A stretch of 64,000 bases of DNA from Paenibacillus xylanivorans. GTDB lineage: Bacteria; Bacillota; Bacilli; Paenibacillales; Paenibacillaceae. The notes under the pieces were generated by a model that was not told where the DNA came from, did no database searches, and saw only the letters and a program-made list of their open reading frames with translations. The stretch spans positions 495,442-559,441 of the forward strand of contig NZ_LITU01000070.1 in NCBI RefSeq assembly GCF_001280595.1, written 5' to 3'. The position numbers were made by a program, and so were the translations under genes. The number at the start of each line of letters is the position of its first letter. Position 1 is the stretch's first letter. Shown here piece after piece: positions 34,778 to 44,372 of the stretch.

Positions 34778-36262
34778 TCATGCCATCAGCTTCTTGACTG
34801 CCTGTGCCAGCAAGTGCAGACCATGCTCCATCTCATCCGGTGAAGCATAGGCGTAGGACAGACGAATGTGTTCTGCATCCAGGCGGTCATAGAGATATCC
34901 CGGATGAATCAGCACATGATTCTCCAGACAGGCATGGAACAGTTCGCGAATGGAGAGAGGGTCAACAGTAAATCGGAGCCAGATATAAAAGCCTCCGGCA
35001 GGTACGCTCCACTCGGCAAATTCACCGAAATCACGTTGCAGAAGATCAAGCATCAAGTCTCTGCGTCTTCGAAGTTCTGGTCGTAGACGATCCATATGCT
35101 GCTCATGGTATCCATCGGCAAACCAGAGTGCAGCAGCCTCCTGAGCGAGGGAGCTGGTGCCATAATCCGTCTGCATCTTGATGTCTGCGAGGCGACGGAT
35201 GACCGGCTCCGGCCCAACCAGCCAGCCGAGGCGCAGACCGGGGCTGACCGCCTTGGACAAGGTGCCCATATGCAGCACCCGTCCTTCTTTATCACGCGCC
35301 TTCAGCGATGGTGGCGGGGGCTCGTCCAGCCACAGGTCGGTGTAGGCGGCATCCTCCAACAGAGAGATGCCGGTGTTCCGCGCTGTGGCGAGCAGCTCTT
35401 CCCGGCGGCTGTCACTCATGACGGAGCCGGTAGGGTTGTGGAAGCTCGGAATCGTATAGAGCAGCGAGATGCTGTCCTTGTTTGTATTGTTCTGTACAGC
35501 ATCTTCCAGTCGCGGAATGTGTAATCCTTCGGCATCCATCGGAATGCCGCTCATTTTCAATCCTGCCGATTGGAAGGCGTGAATGGAGTACAGATAAGAT
35601 GGTTTCTCCAGCAGAACTGCCGATCCGCGGGGTAGAAGACCAACTGAAATAAGGTGCAGTGCCTGGAGAGAGCCGGATACGATCAGAATGGAGTCAGGGG
35701 AGGCTTGGATGCCGCTTGCTTGCAAGTAAACGGACAAAGCCTGACGGAGCTCCAGACTACCCTGAGGTTCGAGGTAGTTTAGTGTACGAGAACGACTGGA
35801 TAGAGCATGGAGGATGTCGTTAAAAGCCTTCTGGGGCATCAGCTCAGGTGCAAGCTCACCTGTACCAAGCCTGATGATGCCTGGCTGGAACTCAGCCCGG
35901 TTAATCTGCTGTACCTCTGGCAGATTGGGGTAATACCAGCCTTCTTCGATGGCTTCCTCCCAGTTGGGCAGGGCTCCGTGAGCCAGTGCATGCCAGCCGG
36001 AGCCGCAGACATATGTTCCGCCTCCATGTCTGCCTTCAATCATGCCTGCGGCAGCCAGATTTTCCAATGCAGTGACCAGCGTGCTGCGGTTCACACCCAT
36101 GGATTGAGCCAATGTTCGTTGTGAAGGAAGCCGATATCCTGCTGTCCATTCCCCGGCAGTAATTTTTTCGCTGATATAGACCTCAATCTGACGGTACAGA
36201 GGCAAGGAATGGGAGGGGTCCGGCTTCCAGCTACCCCCACGTAGAGTATCGGAACGATTCAT
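34778..36262 (-). CDS. MocR/GabR-type regulator (GntR HTH fused to PLP aminotransferase)
   Basis: A 494-aa fusion. A GntR winged helix (about 18-85: PLYRQIEVYISEKITAGEWT, PSQRTLAQSMGVNRSTLVTA) is joined to a fold type I aminotransferase domain (about 120-490) with the PLP Lys in MGTLSKAVSPGLRLGW. MocR proteins use PLP and an amino compound as effectors rather than as catalysis. It diverges from a LysE exporter, and direct repeats lie in the shared promoter region, so it probably controls that exporter. Confidence 0.92.
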   Translation of the reverse strand: MNRSDTLRGGSWKPDPSHSLPLYRQIEVYISEKITAGEWTAGYRLPSQRTLAQSMGVNRSTLVTALENLAAAGMIEGRHGGGTYVCGSGWHALAHGALPNWEEAIEEGWYYPNLPEVQQINRAEFQPGIIRLGTGELAPELMPQKAFNDILHALSSRSRTLNYLEPQGSLELRQALSVYLQASGIQASPDSILIVSGSLQALHLISVGLLPRGSAVLLEKPSYLYSIHAFQSAGLKMSGIPMDAEGLHIPRLEDAVQNNTNKDSISLLYTIPSFHNPTGSVMSDSRREELLATARNTGISLLEDAAYTDLWLDEPPPPSLKARDKEGRVLHMGTLSKAVSPGLRLGWLVGPEPVIRRLADIKMQTDYGTSSLAQEAAALWFADGYHEQHMDRLRPELRRRRDLMLDLLQRDFGEFAEWSVPAGGFYIWLRFTVDPLSIRELFHACLENHVLIHPGYLYDRLDAEHIRLSYAYASPDEMEHGLHLLAQAVKKLMA

Positions 36263-36333
36263 GCGCAGGTTTGCCTCCTTTTTGGAATGAGTGATGTATT
36301 TACGTTTTCTCTTATTTCGAACACTATATCATT

Positions 36334-36366
36334 TGGTTGGTTCCAATGCCATCCAAGTGGTTGGTT
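36334..36366. promoter_or_regulatory. Direct repeats TGGTTGGTT, candidate MocR operator
   Basis: Two identical 9-mers TGGTTGGTT at 36334-36342 and 36358-36366 are spaced 24 bp start to start, on one face of the helix, between the divergent MocR and LysE genes. Direct-repeat operators are usual for MocR regulators. Confidence 0.6.
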
Positions 36367-36418
36367 ACGCCTGACGTTATCTCCTCTACTATGGAGACAT
36401 GTCTAAGGGGGATGAACG

Positions 36419-37027
36419 ATGGGTGTAATTATTCACGCGGTGGTGCTGGCGTTTGGCCTGATCTTGCCACTCGGTGTACAAAATGTATTTATTTTTAATC
36501 AGGGCATGAGTCAGCGAAGTTATGCGCGGGCGCTGCCAGCTATAGTAACCGCAGGACTCAGTGATACGTTGTTGATTGGAGCAGCGGTCGGAGGGGTGTC
36601 CCTCATTTTGCTGCAATGGCCGCTGCTGGCGACTGTATTGTATGCAGGAGGGAGCTTGTTTTTGCTCTATATGGCATGGAGCATTTGGAGGTCATCTGGG
36701 CCTGCGAATGGTTCAGCAGCCGTGCTGTCTGCGGGACGGCAGATCGCCTTTGCTGCTTCCGTTTCCTTGCTTAATCCGCATGCCCTGCTGGACACGATAG
36801 CCGTAATTGGCACCAGTTCACTTCAATACGAAGGGGTGGCACGCTTTTATTTTGCCATAACGGCGGCAGTGGTATCATGGGTATGGTTTCTGGGACTAGC
36901 AGGTGCAGGCAGGCTTATTGGAAGAACAGATCGTACAGGCCGGGTCAGTGTTTTCTTCAATCGGTTGTCCGCTGTAGTCATGGTCGGAATGGCGGGCATG
37001 ATGCTGTGGAAGCTGGTCTTCTCGTAA
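36419..37027 (+). CDS. LysE/ArgO-family amino acid exporter
   Basis: A 202-aa, six-helix membrane protein with the family start LAFGLILPLGVQNVFIFNQG and the helix 2-3 region AIVTAGLSDTLLIGAAVGG. LysE-type proteins export basic amino acids such as lysine or arginine. It diverges from a MocR regulator. The ribosome site AGGGGG lies 6-7 bases upstream of ATG 36419. Confidence 0.9.
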   Translation: MGVIIHAVVLAFGLILPLGVQNVFIFNQGMSQRSYARALPAIVTAGLSDTLLIGAAVGGVSLILLQWPLLATVLYAGGSLFLLYMAWSIWRSSGPANGSAAVLSAGRQIAFAASVSLLNPHALLDTIAVIGTSSLQYEGVARFYFAITAAVVSWVWFLGLAGAGRLIGRTDRTGRVSVFFNRLSAVVMVGMAGMMLWKLVFS

Positions 37028-37036
37028 AAATAGAAA

Positions 37037-37067
37037 AGAATCCCCTCACGCTGCACGTGTGGGGATT
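37037..37067. terminator. Terminator between lysE-like and chemoreceptor genes
   Basis: AATCCCCTCACG (37039-37050) pairs with CGTGTGGGGATT (37056-37067). The T-rich side is on the minus strand, so it mainly serves the chemoreceptor gene. Confidence 0.75.
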
Positions 37068-37114
37068 GTAGGTATGCTGGCTTTATGCTAAATGCGCCAA
37101 ATGAGTACTCTATA

Positions 37115-37951
37115 TTATTCTGCCTTCAGTAGCATGGATTCAATGAAAGCTTTGAGATCCTTGGATGCGTTGTTCAGTTGATCAATCACCTCGCTGAACT
37201 CGGTGACGAGCTCGGCTTGTTGGTTGCTGGACTGGGCGATGGATGTAATCTCCTGCTCCATCTGACGAATGGAATGCTGTACTTCCTTCAAGGAGCGTTC
37301 AATGTTCACTGTGGCTTCTTTGGTTCCGGTGGATAATTTGCGCACTTCGGTAGCAACAACGCCAAAGCCGGCTCCTGCTTCTCCTGCTCGAGCCGCTTCA
37401 ATGGCAGCATTTAAACCTAGCAGGTTCGTCTGTTCTGAAATTTCGCGAATGAATGAAGCCACTTTGGTGACTTCACTGGAATTTTGCACCGCCATCCGTG
37501 TGTTGTCCAAAATCTGTGAAGATGAAGCGGTCAGCTGCTGGGACTGAGCAGCTACGGTCTGAACCATATCCGTCAATCTGCCGCTGATGCTGCCGATCAA
37601 TTCCGTAAAGTGCCCCAGTTGTTCCTCATTTTGGAGTGAAAATCCGATTGCGAGCGCACCCACGATATTCCCTGCTTCATCGCGAAGCGGGGTAGCTGTC
37701 GAATTGAGGGCAGTCCCGTAGTGATGCGCTTCAATACGATTAGCTGAAGTTTCACCATCGATAAGGGCCCGGCGCAATGTAGGATCTTCAAGCGAGATCG
37801 GGTCCCCTGCCTTGATACCAAGATCGAGATCCTCGCTGGGCACATAATACCAGAATTTCTCGGTGTCTGTTACAGCAATCATCAGATTGTGTTCCTTGAG
37901 CATGATTTTAAAATAAGGGCTGGCTGCAACGACTGCTTCAACAATATTCAA
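37115..37951 (-). CDS. Soluble methyl-accepting chemotaxis-type protein (YfmS-like)
   Basis: A 278-aa protein without membrane helices. The N-terminal 130 residues form a PAS/GAF-like sensor (NLMIAVTDTEKFWYYVPSED, GNIVGALAIGFSLQNEEQ). The C-terminus is a short signalling coiled coil with the hairpin tip EISEQTNLLGLNAAIEAARA and VVATEVRKLS, the site that binds CheA/CheW. Its size fits B. subtilis YfmS, a cytosolic chemoreceptor. TTG 37951 is used because AGGAG is 9 bases upstream; an earlier TTG touches the ribosome site. Confidence 0.85.
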   Translation of the reverse strand: MNIVEAVVAASPYFKIMLKEHNLMIAVTDTEKFWYYVPSEDLDLGIKAGDPISLEDPTLRRALIDGETSANRIEAHHYGTALNSTATPLRDEAGNIVGALAIGFSLQNEEQLGHFTELIGSISGRLTDMVQTVAAQSQQLTASSSQILDNTRMAVQNSSEVTKVASFIREISEQTNLLGLNAAIEAARAGEAGAGFGVVATEVRKLSTGTKEATVNIERSLKEVQHSIRQMEQEITSIAQSSNQQAELVTEFSEVIDQLNNASKDLKAFIESMLLKAE

Positions 37952-38120
37952 TTGGATCAACTCCTATATATGTGTGCGTATGATCTTGATGTATTGTATA
38001 TACATCGTCAGAATTGCTGGATTCCTGAAGGCTTGGCGAGGGCATACGGCAGATTAATTTTATTTTAATCATGGAATCAGGAAAATCGATCAACAAGGTT
38101 AGATAAAAGATAAATACATG

Positions 38121-38161
38121 ACAAAAAAGCTGCTGAGGATCATCTGACCTCAGCAGCTTTT
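38121..38161 (-). terminator. Terminator after moaA
   Basis: AAAAGCTGCTGAGG pairs with CCTCAGCAGCTTTT around a 9-base loop, with a run of six T on the minus strand. It lies about 110 bp beyond the moaA stop. Confidence 0.85.
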
Positions 38162-38273
38162 GATACATCGATAATGGCTGTATTTTGAGAAGTATATCGG
38201 GAGCTTACGTGGTTATTTTCTTCTGCTTTGATGTACCAGACATGAACAGGAATGACTGTTAGATAAAGTTTGC

Positions 38274-39275
38274 CTATCCACCAATCTGGGACATGCGTCG
38301 TACTGTCGGTGTATGGCTTTGCATTTTCCGCTCCAGGGCAAGCGCCATTTCATGATTCTTCGGTTTGGTGCCAAGGGCTTTGAGGAAGAGAGCTGCCATA
38401 GCATCGGGGGCATCTACGTAGCGGCGAACGTTGTATTCATCCGACCAGTACAGACAAGCTTTGATATGCCCATCTGCTGTCAGGCGGAGACGGTTGCAGT
38501 TATCACAGAAGTGGTCACTCACCGGATGAATTAATCCGAATGTACCTTGAGAACCGGCAATCTTCATATTTCGCGATGGACCATTCCCTGCCGGACCTGC
38601 TGTATTTTCCACTGTCCAACCAGCTTCTGCGCATACATCCGTAACGGCTTCCAGCGGCAAGTACGATTTGCGCCATGAATCGGAAGCCTGCCCAATCGGC
38701 ATATATTCAATGAAGCGCACATGCAGTGGTTGATCTATGGTCATGGCAATGAAATCCTTAATCTCATCATCGTTGATGCCCTTCATTAACACGACATTCA
38801 GCTTGATCGGAGCAAGTCCAACTGCCGTGGCGGCTTCAATGCCTTTCAGCACCTTATTTACATCCCCGCCGCGAGTAATCATGGAGAAACGGCTCGCCTG
38901 CAGGGAATCCAGACTGATGTTAATCCGGTTCAGTCCAGCGTCTTTCAGGGCCTGAGCCTGTTTGTCCAGCAACAATGCATTGGTCGTCAAAGCAATATCG
39001 TCAATCCCGTCAATGGCCGAGATCATACTTACAAGTTGATGCAGATCTTTCCGTACCAGTGGCTCGCCTCCGGTCAGGCGGACTTTGCGCATTCCCATAG
39101 GAGCCAACACTTTGAGCACCTGGGCGATTTCCTCGTAGCTCATAATTTGGTCATGCGGGGCAAATTCCATGCCTTCTTCGGGCATACAGTACACACAACG
39201 CAAATTACAGCGGTCCGTAACAGAAATACGGATGTAGTCATGTATTCTGCCAAAAGAATCCTGGAGCATTTCCAT
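38274..39275 (-). CDS. moaA: GTP 3',8-cyclase, molybdenum cofactor synthesis
   Basis: A 333-aa radical SAM enzyme. The N-terminal cluster is CNLRCVYC in SVTDRCNLRCVYCMPEEG, and a second 4Fe-4S site lies in CDNCNRLRLTADGHIKACL. It ends in Gly-Gly, which is needed for activity in MoaA. It converts GTP to the cyclic intermediate of molybdopterin. ATG 39275 is used, with AAGGGTGG upstream. No other moa genes are adjacent. Confidence 0.95.
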   Translation of the reverse strand: MEMLQDSFGRIHDYIRISVTDRCNLRCVYCMPEEGMEFAPHDQIMSYEEIAQVLKVLAPMGMRKVRLTGGEPLVRKDLHQLVSMISAIDGIDDIALTTNALLLDKQAQALKDAGLNRINISLDSLQASRFSMITRGGDVNKVLKGIEAATAVGLAPIKLNVVLMKGINDDEIKDFIAMTIDQPLHVRFIEYMPIGQASDSWRKSYLPLEAVTDVCAEAGWTVENTAGPAGNGPSRNMKIAGSQGTFGLIHPVSDHFCDNCNRLRLTADGHIKACLYWSDEYNVRRYVDAPDAMAALFLKALGTKPKNHEMALALERKMQSHTPTVRRMSQIGG

Positions 39276-39394
39276 GCAGACCACCCTTTCATTGATTCAG
39301 ATTGGAAAGCTTCTATATGAAATGAACCGACAATGTCTAAACGAACAGTTGCATCAAATTTTAGCTATTTCTCCAATCCGCGTCAATGATGACG

Positions 39395-39697
39395 TCAGGT
39401 AATCGCGTTTTTATCGGGATGGGTCAGTTGAAATTGTCCGACAAGTTGTTGCAAAAAGACCGTGATGGCTTCTACATTGTGCGATGAATGCTGAACGTGG
39501 AGCATGTCGTTAATAAGCTCGACCATCTCGGCTTCCACCTCGGAAGACGTGGAACGGTTTTTGTGGCTAATGGCCGCGATATTCTCCATCAACACGACAA
39601 CCTGATCCACAACCTGTGTTCGTTGAGGTTCTTCAGCCGTCGCACTTTGAAGTAACTGCGAAGCAGCCTGAACGAGGGTGGTGCCTTCAGCCAGCAC
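39395..39697 (-). CDS. Hypothetical 100-aa protein, N-terminus uncertain
   Basis: The frame reads (V)LAEGTTLVQAASQLLQ and continues as an amphipathic helical protein (VVDQVVVLMENIAAISHKNR). I do not recognise it. GTG 39697 has no convincing ribosome site. A neat N-terminus (ATG AACACAGAAGACC...) starts at 39767 in a neighbouring frame and would join this frame only through a -1 shift near 39730, so the gene may be frameshifted or start elsewhere. It lies between moaA and the RND terminator. Confidence 0.35.
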   Translation of the reverse strand: MLAEGTTLVQAASQLLQSATAEEPQRTQVVDQVVVLMENIAAISHKNRSTSSEVEAEMVELINDMLHVQHSSHNVEAITVFLQQLVGQFQLTHPDKNAIT

Positions 39698-39808
39698 CTT
39701 GACGCCCGCATCTGGTACTGGTTGTTCATCACATCGTCTTTGTTTGGAGAAGGGTCTTCTGTGTTCATGTATTACCGGGAATAGGGGTAAGCAATCGTAG
39801 CTAAATGT

Positions 39809-39870
39809 AAAACACCCCTTAGCCAGATATCAGAATGTACAAACCATTCTAATATGGACTAAGAGGTGTT
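39809..39870 (-). terminator. Long terminator hairpin after the RND gene
   Basis: AACACCCCTTAG (39811-39822) pairs with CTAAGAGGTGTT (39859-39870), with nested pairing in between and TTTT on the minus strand, 24 bp beyond the RND stop. Confidence 0.75.
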
Positions 39871-39893
39871 CTAGGTTAGAATTTCAATGTCGA

Positions 39894-42800
39894 TTAATCT
39901 TCGATTCTTTTCTTTTTGAACTTCATCAGGAACTCATACACGATTGGCACGATAACCAGAGTCAGCAGCGTGGAGCTGATCAGACCGCCAATTACGGTAA
40001 TGCCGAGACCTTTCGAGATGATTCCTGCGCTTTCTTCAAGTCCTGTAACCAGTGGCAGCAAGGCACCAATGGTAGCCAGAGCTGTCATCAGAATTGGACG
40101 CAGACGTGTTGCACCGGCTTCCAGCAAGGCTTCACGGGTAGGCATACCCTCTTTTTCCTTGTGGATAACACGGTCGATCAGGACGATGGCATTGGTGACC
40201 ACGATCCCGATAAGCATCAGTCCACCCATCATGGCCGAGACATCAAGCGTACCGCCAGCCACGAACAGGCCGACCATAATACCGATGATGGTAAACGGCA
40301 GAGAGAACAGGATGGCAAATGGCGCCAGTCCGCCGCCGAATGTAACGACGAGCACAAAGTATACAATGGCAATGGCTGCTACCATAGCAAGACCGAGTTG
40401 AGTAAATGTATCATTAATCTGTTCGGTCGTTCCGCCAAATTTCACTTCCACACCATCCGGCAGATCCAGCTTGTCGATGTTGGCTTGCAAGTTGGATGAA
40501 GCTTTTTGCACATCGGAAGCCAAAATGTTGGCTGACACTTGAACGACGACTTTGCCGTCAATACGCATGATGGAGTTCGGCGAGGTGCCTTCTTCCACTT
40601 TCGCGACATCTTTGATTGGTATTTCGATGCCGAGCGGCGAAGTAACTTTTTCGTTTTCAATATCAGCAATGCTGTTGAATGACTTTTTGTCTGTCTCTAC
40701 ATAGACTTTATACGTTTTGTTGTCGATATCCACTTCCGTGAGCACTGGACGTTCCCGTGCAGGGCTAAGCGCCATGGCCAGTTGGCCTGCAGTCAGACCC
40801 AGCGAGCTCAGTTTCTCCTGATCTGCGACGAGCGTGTATTGCCCATAGGTATCGGAGAGCGTGGTGTCGGCTTTTTCAAAGGATTCGGTATCTGCTTCAA
40901 CCAGTTTCAGAATCTCATCCGAGACAGGTTTGATCTGATCTACATTGTCACCATAGATGGAAAGGCTCAAGCTGCTGCCTCCCAGACCCCCGGACATGTC
41001 AAGCTCACTCCAGGTTCCTACAGTAACTTCTTTCTTCAGACCTTCCACAAGCTGTTCTTTCACTTTTGTAAAGTCTTTCGTATCTTCGTTGTATTCAATA
41101 TAGAACAGGGCAGAGTTGGAGCTTCCGCCACCCATACTGCTCAGTGGATTGCTGCCGCCGATGGAATACTGCATTTTCTCCAGACCTGGCTGTGTCAGCA
41201 ACCATTTCTCGGCTACGAGCGCTTCTTTCTCAACATCTTCACGCAAAGCTCCAGTTTCCGGGCTGTACGTAATCGTCACATATTTATCCTGTTGTTCCGG
41301 CAGGAAACTTGCACCGATGAACGGATACAGGAACAAACTGCCGACCAGCAGCAATACAGCGACGCCGACCGTAATGAGTTTGTGTGACAATGTCCAGTTC
41401 AGAAGGCGTTTATATCCTTCCGCCATCTTGCCTGGTTTTTCATGATTCTGCTTGTTCTTCAGACCTTTGCGGAACAGCGTGTGTGCCAGCATTGGTACAA
41501 TCGTAACGGCCACAATCAGGGATGCCAGCAAGGCAAATACCATGGTCAGGGCAAATGGCATGAACAGCTCACCAACCATACCACTCACCAGTGCCAGTGG
41601 CAGGAATACCGCAATCGTTACAATCGTGGAAGAAAGGATCGGTATGAACATTTCCCGGGTAGCTTCCCGGATCAATTCACGGCCTTTCAGCTTTTCTCCC
41701 TTGAGTGTCAGTCTGCGATAGATATTCTCGATAACGACAATAGAGTCATCGACAACCCGTCCAATCGCAACCGTCATGGCACCCAGCGTCATCATGTTCA
41801 GCGTGATGTCCATCATATTGAGCGCGGTCAATGCCATGAGCAAGGAGAGCGGGATGGAGATAATGGAAATAATAGTAGAGCGAATATCACGCAGGAACAA
41901 CAGAATGATCAAAATGGCGAACAAAGCACCAAACATTGCTTTGAACAACATCGTGTTTACGGAGTCCTGGATCGGTTTACCTTGGTCGAGCAAGACAGTC
42001 AGTTCGGCATTTTTGAACTGCGTCTGCAATTCTTCCGCTTTGTCTTTAACCGCCTTGACGACATCAACCGTGTTGGCATCATTGGACTTCACGATCGAAA
42101 TCCCGATAGATTCCTTACCGTCTGTACGGGAAATGGATTCCGCCTGACCAATGACTTCAATTTTGGCGATCTCGCTTAATTTAACCGTTGGAATTCCAGG
42201 TGCGTTAGCGGCAGCAGTGCTACCCACACTGGCGTTTCCGCCAGCGGCTTGTCCCGGAACCTGATTAGAACCTTGTGCAGAGCCTTGAGTGGCTCCACCA
42301 GCTTGTGCGCCGGCGCCTTGTGGTGCTGTGGCCGAACCACTGCCTGCGCCTGCACCGCTTGGTACAACCGGAATGGCTAGATTTTTCAGATCATCCAGAT
42401 CGATGATATTGCCGTCAACAACAACAGCTTTCTGTGCTTTGTCCAGTTCGAACAGTCCCAGTGGTACACGGACAGAAGAACCTTGAACGATGCCGTTGAC
42501 TGTGTCTTCAGTCAAACCTAGTTCATTCATTTTTTTCTGGTCAAACTTCAGTTGAACTTCCTTAACAAATTGGCCGGAAACTTGGACTTGAGCTACACCG
42601 TCAATATCTTCGAGTGCAGGCTGGATATCCGTTTCAACCAGTCGAGTCAATTGTTCCAGATCGCCGCCATCCTTGTCGGATAAGCTGAGCGAGACAACCG
42701 GGAAAGAGTTGATGCTGAACTTCGAGATGGTTGGTTTCTGTACGCCGTCAGGCAACTGCACCTCATTCAGTGCTTCGCGCACCGCTGCGGTAGCGTTGTT

Positions 42801-43106
42801 CAGATCAGTACCATAATCAAATTCGAGGGTTATGGAAGAGGCATTCTCCATGGAGGTGGAGGTGAGTGTCTTAATTCCCTCTACATTTCTTAAGGTCTGT
42901 TCCAATGGCTTGGTGACATCCTCCACAATACCTTCCGGAGCAGCCCCTGGGTCAATGGCCGTAACATTCAGGAATGGCACATTGATGTTTGGAATGGTCT
43001 CCTGCTTCATCGTCAGTCCGCTGTACAAACCGGCGAAGGAAACGATGATGGTCAGAATCCAGATCGCAAACTTGTTGTTCAGTGAAAAATTAATAATCCC
43101 TTTCAT
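39894..43106 (-). CDS. RND-family efflux pump, SwrC/AcrB-like
   Basis: A 1070-aa pump with the duplicated RND layout: 12 helices and two large extracytoplasmic loops. The proton-relay pair is in AIGRVVDDSIVVIENIYRR (TM4). Gram-positive members such as SwrC export surfactin-like lipopeptides, drugs or fatty acids without an outer-membrane partner. An insert of about 55 residues rich in Gly, Ala, Gln and Ser (about 253-310) interrupts the first large loop; it looks like a flexible linker. It is the second gene of a TetR-RND operon. Confidence 0.92.
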   Translation of the reverse strand: MKGIINFSLNNKFAIWILTIIVSFAGLYSGLTMKQETIPNINVPFLNVTAIDPGAAPEGIVEDVTKPLEQTLRNVEGIKTLTSTSMENASSITLEFDYGTDLNNATAAVREALNEVQLPDGVQKPTISKFSINSFPVVSLSLSDKDGGDLEQLTRLVETDIQPALEDIDGVAQVQVSGQFVKEVQLKFDQKKMNELGLTEDTVNGIVQGSSVRVPLGLFELDKAQKAVVVDGNIIDLDDLKNLAIPVVPSGAGAGSGSATAPQGAGAQAGGATQGSAQGSNQVPGQAAGGNASVGSTAAANAPGIPTVKLSEIAKIEVIGQAESISRTDGKESIGISIVKSNDANTVDVVKAVKDKAEELQTQFKNAELTVLLDQGKPIQDSVNTMLFKAMFGALFAILIILLFLRDIRSTIISIISIPLSLLMALTALNMMDITLNMMTLGAMTVAIGRVVDDSIVVIENIYRRLTLKGEKLKGRELIREATREMFIPILSSTIVTIAVFLPLALVSGMVGELFMPFALTMVFALLASLIVAVTIVPMLAHTLFRKGLKNKQNHEKPGKMAEGYKRLLNWTLSHKLITVGVAVLLLVGSLFLYPFIGASFLPEQQDKYVTITYSPETGALREDVEKEALVAEKWLLTQPGLEKMQYSIGGSNPLSSMGGGSSNSALFYIEYNEDTKDFTKVKEQLVEGLKKEVTVGTWSELDMSGGLGGSSLSLSIYGDNVDQIKPVSDEILKLVEADTESFEKADTTLSDTYGQYTLVADQEKLSSLGLTAGQLAMALSPARERPVLTEVDIDNKTYKVYVETDKKSFNSIADIENEKVTSPLGIEIPIKDVAKVEEGTSPNSIMRIDGKVVVQVSANILASDVQKASSNLQANIDKLDLPDGVEVKFGGTTEQINDTFTQLGLAMVAAIAIVYFVLVVTFGGGLAPFAILFSLPFTIIGIMVGLFVAGGTLDVSAMMGGLMLIGIVVTNAIVLIDRVIHKEKEGMPTREALLEAGATRLRPILMTALATIGALLPLVTGLEESAGIISKGLGITVIGGLISSTLLTLVIVPIVYEFLMKFKKKRIED

Positions 43107-43145
43107 ACGATGGTTTCTTCTCCTCTCTGTTCTCCCTGTATTTCT

Positions 43146-44093
43146 TTATTGTTGTGTCGAGTCAGCCTGGATGAACCGGCTATACATGGCATCCATAATG
43201 TGCTGAAGCTCGGAGTGCAATGGCTGGATAACAGGAATATGATCCAGATTGCGCATCATGCCCAGAATAATGGCACGTCGCGGTGTGAATTCCATCATTT
43301 CCTGTCTAAGTATCGCGATGGTCTCTAGTGCATCGTTGCGTAATTGCCCTGGTGGCATATCCGAAGTAATGATATCCTTCATCTGTTTGATGATGTGAAT
43401 GGGATGACGCATCACTGTGAAATCCGTATCTGAATCGCTGCTCCACGCAGGCCACTGTTCCAGAGGAATCAAAGGCGCAGGGCGCTGGTCGAGCAATCCG
43501 TGAGCTGCATAATCGATCGTTTGCAGCATGTTGCTTGCCATCTTGGATACGGTAAGGGAAGGCATTTCCGTAAACCAGATTTTGACGTAGGAGAGGAACA
43601 GACCATGTGTAAGCAAAATAAGGTCTATGGTATAGGGTTCAATCTCCGGTCCGTACAGATCCTCCAGTTTGTCCTTAAACCAGTGCAGGGTACGGATCTC
43701 CAAATCTTTATGCTGCGGGTTGCACCTTTCCTTGCGATGCTGCTCTTCATCCATCATCATGCTGCGCATTTGCACGCGTAAAAATTCCTTCAGCTCGGAT
43801 ACATGGACAAGCAATGTTTCAGTCTGCTTATGCAGACGTTCTCTCGAAGTGAGCCCAGTTTCATGTTCAATCTGGGACATTTCATCCATAAGTGTGAATA
43901 TGCAGTACTCCATCGTACTGGACTCTAATTCCTCTTTGGATTTGAACATGAGGTAGAGGCTGCCTTTCGACATCCCGCATATCTCTGCAATCTCCTGCAT
44001 GGAAGTTGCAGCACTGCCTTTGGCTGAGAACAGCTGGAGTGCTGTGGTAATAATAAGCTTTTTCTTCTCATTCATTTCATGGATAGGGTTCAT
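43146..44093 (-). CDS. TetR-family regulator of the RND pump
   Basis: A 315-aa protein, long for TetR. The helix-turn-helix is LFSAKGSAATSMQEIAEICG followed by MSKGSLYLMFKSKEEL. The C-terminal 250 residues form the ligand and dimer domain. ATG 44093 is used; GAGGTGG lies about 11 bases upstream, so the start is not firm. It precedes the RND gene by 39 bp on the same strand and likely represses the operon. Confidence 0.85.
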   Translation of the reverse strand: MNPIHEMNEKKKLIITTALQLFSAKGSAATSMQEIAEICGMSKGSLYLMFKSKEELESSTMEYCIFTLMDEMSQIEHETGLTSRERLHKQTETLLVHVSELKEFLRVQMRSMMMDEEQHRKERCNPQHKDLEIRTLHWFKDKLEDLYGPEIEPYTIDLILLTHGLFLSYVKIWFTEMPSLTVSKMASNMLQTIDYAAHGLLDQRPAPLIPLEQWPAWSSDSDTDFTVMRHPIHIIKQMKDIITSDMPPGQLRNDALETIAILRQEMMEFTPRRAIILGMMRNLDHIPVIQPLHSELQHIMDAMYSRFIQADSTQQ

Positions 44094-44137
44094 TAACGAT
44101 ACATCCACCTCACTTGCGGAACTTATGAGTTCTTGAA

Positions 44138-44153
44138 TTGACTTAAGGGTCAA
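44138..44153 (-). promoter_or_regulatory. Palindrome at the TetR-RND promoter
   Basis: TTGAC-N6-GTCAA. On the minus strand its first arm is also the TTGACC of a possible -35, so a bound repressor would block the promoter. Confidence 0.45.
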
Positions 44154-44372
44154 ACCAAGTATAAACGATATGGACAATGGAATTCAAATGGGAGAGAAAT
44201 GGAAAAAGAAGAGGGCATATCATAAGGGGCTTGGAGCATTTTTCTTACGTCATGCAGATACCTTAAAGACTATATAATGAGTGACGATATGTTCATTGCA
44301 ATATGTATGATAATCACGAGTATTCAAGGTAGGGCCAGCAAGCTCAGCATGATGATTTTCAAATGATCTGTT

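Noticed and set aside
41442..42179. 245-aa plus-strand frame over the RND gene
   Set aside because: Antisense; composition rich in Gln, Asn, Arg and His is typical of a shadow frame.
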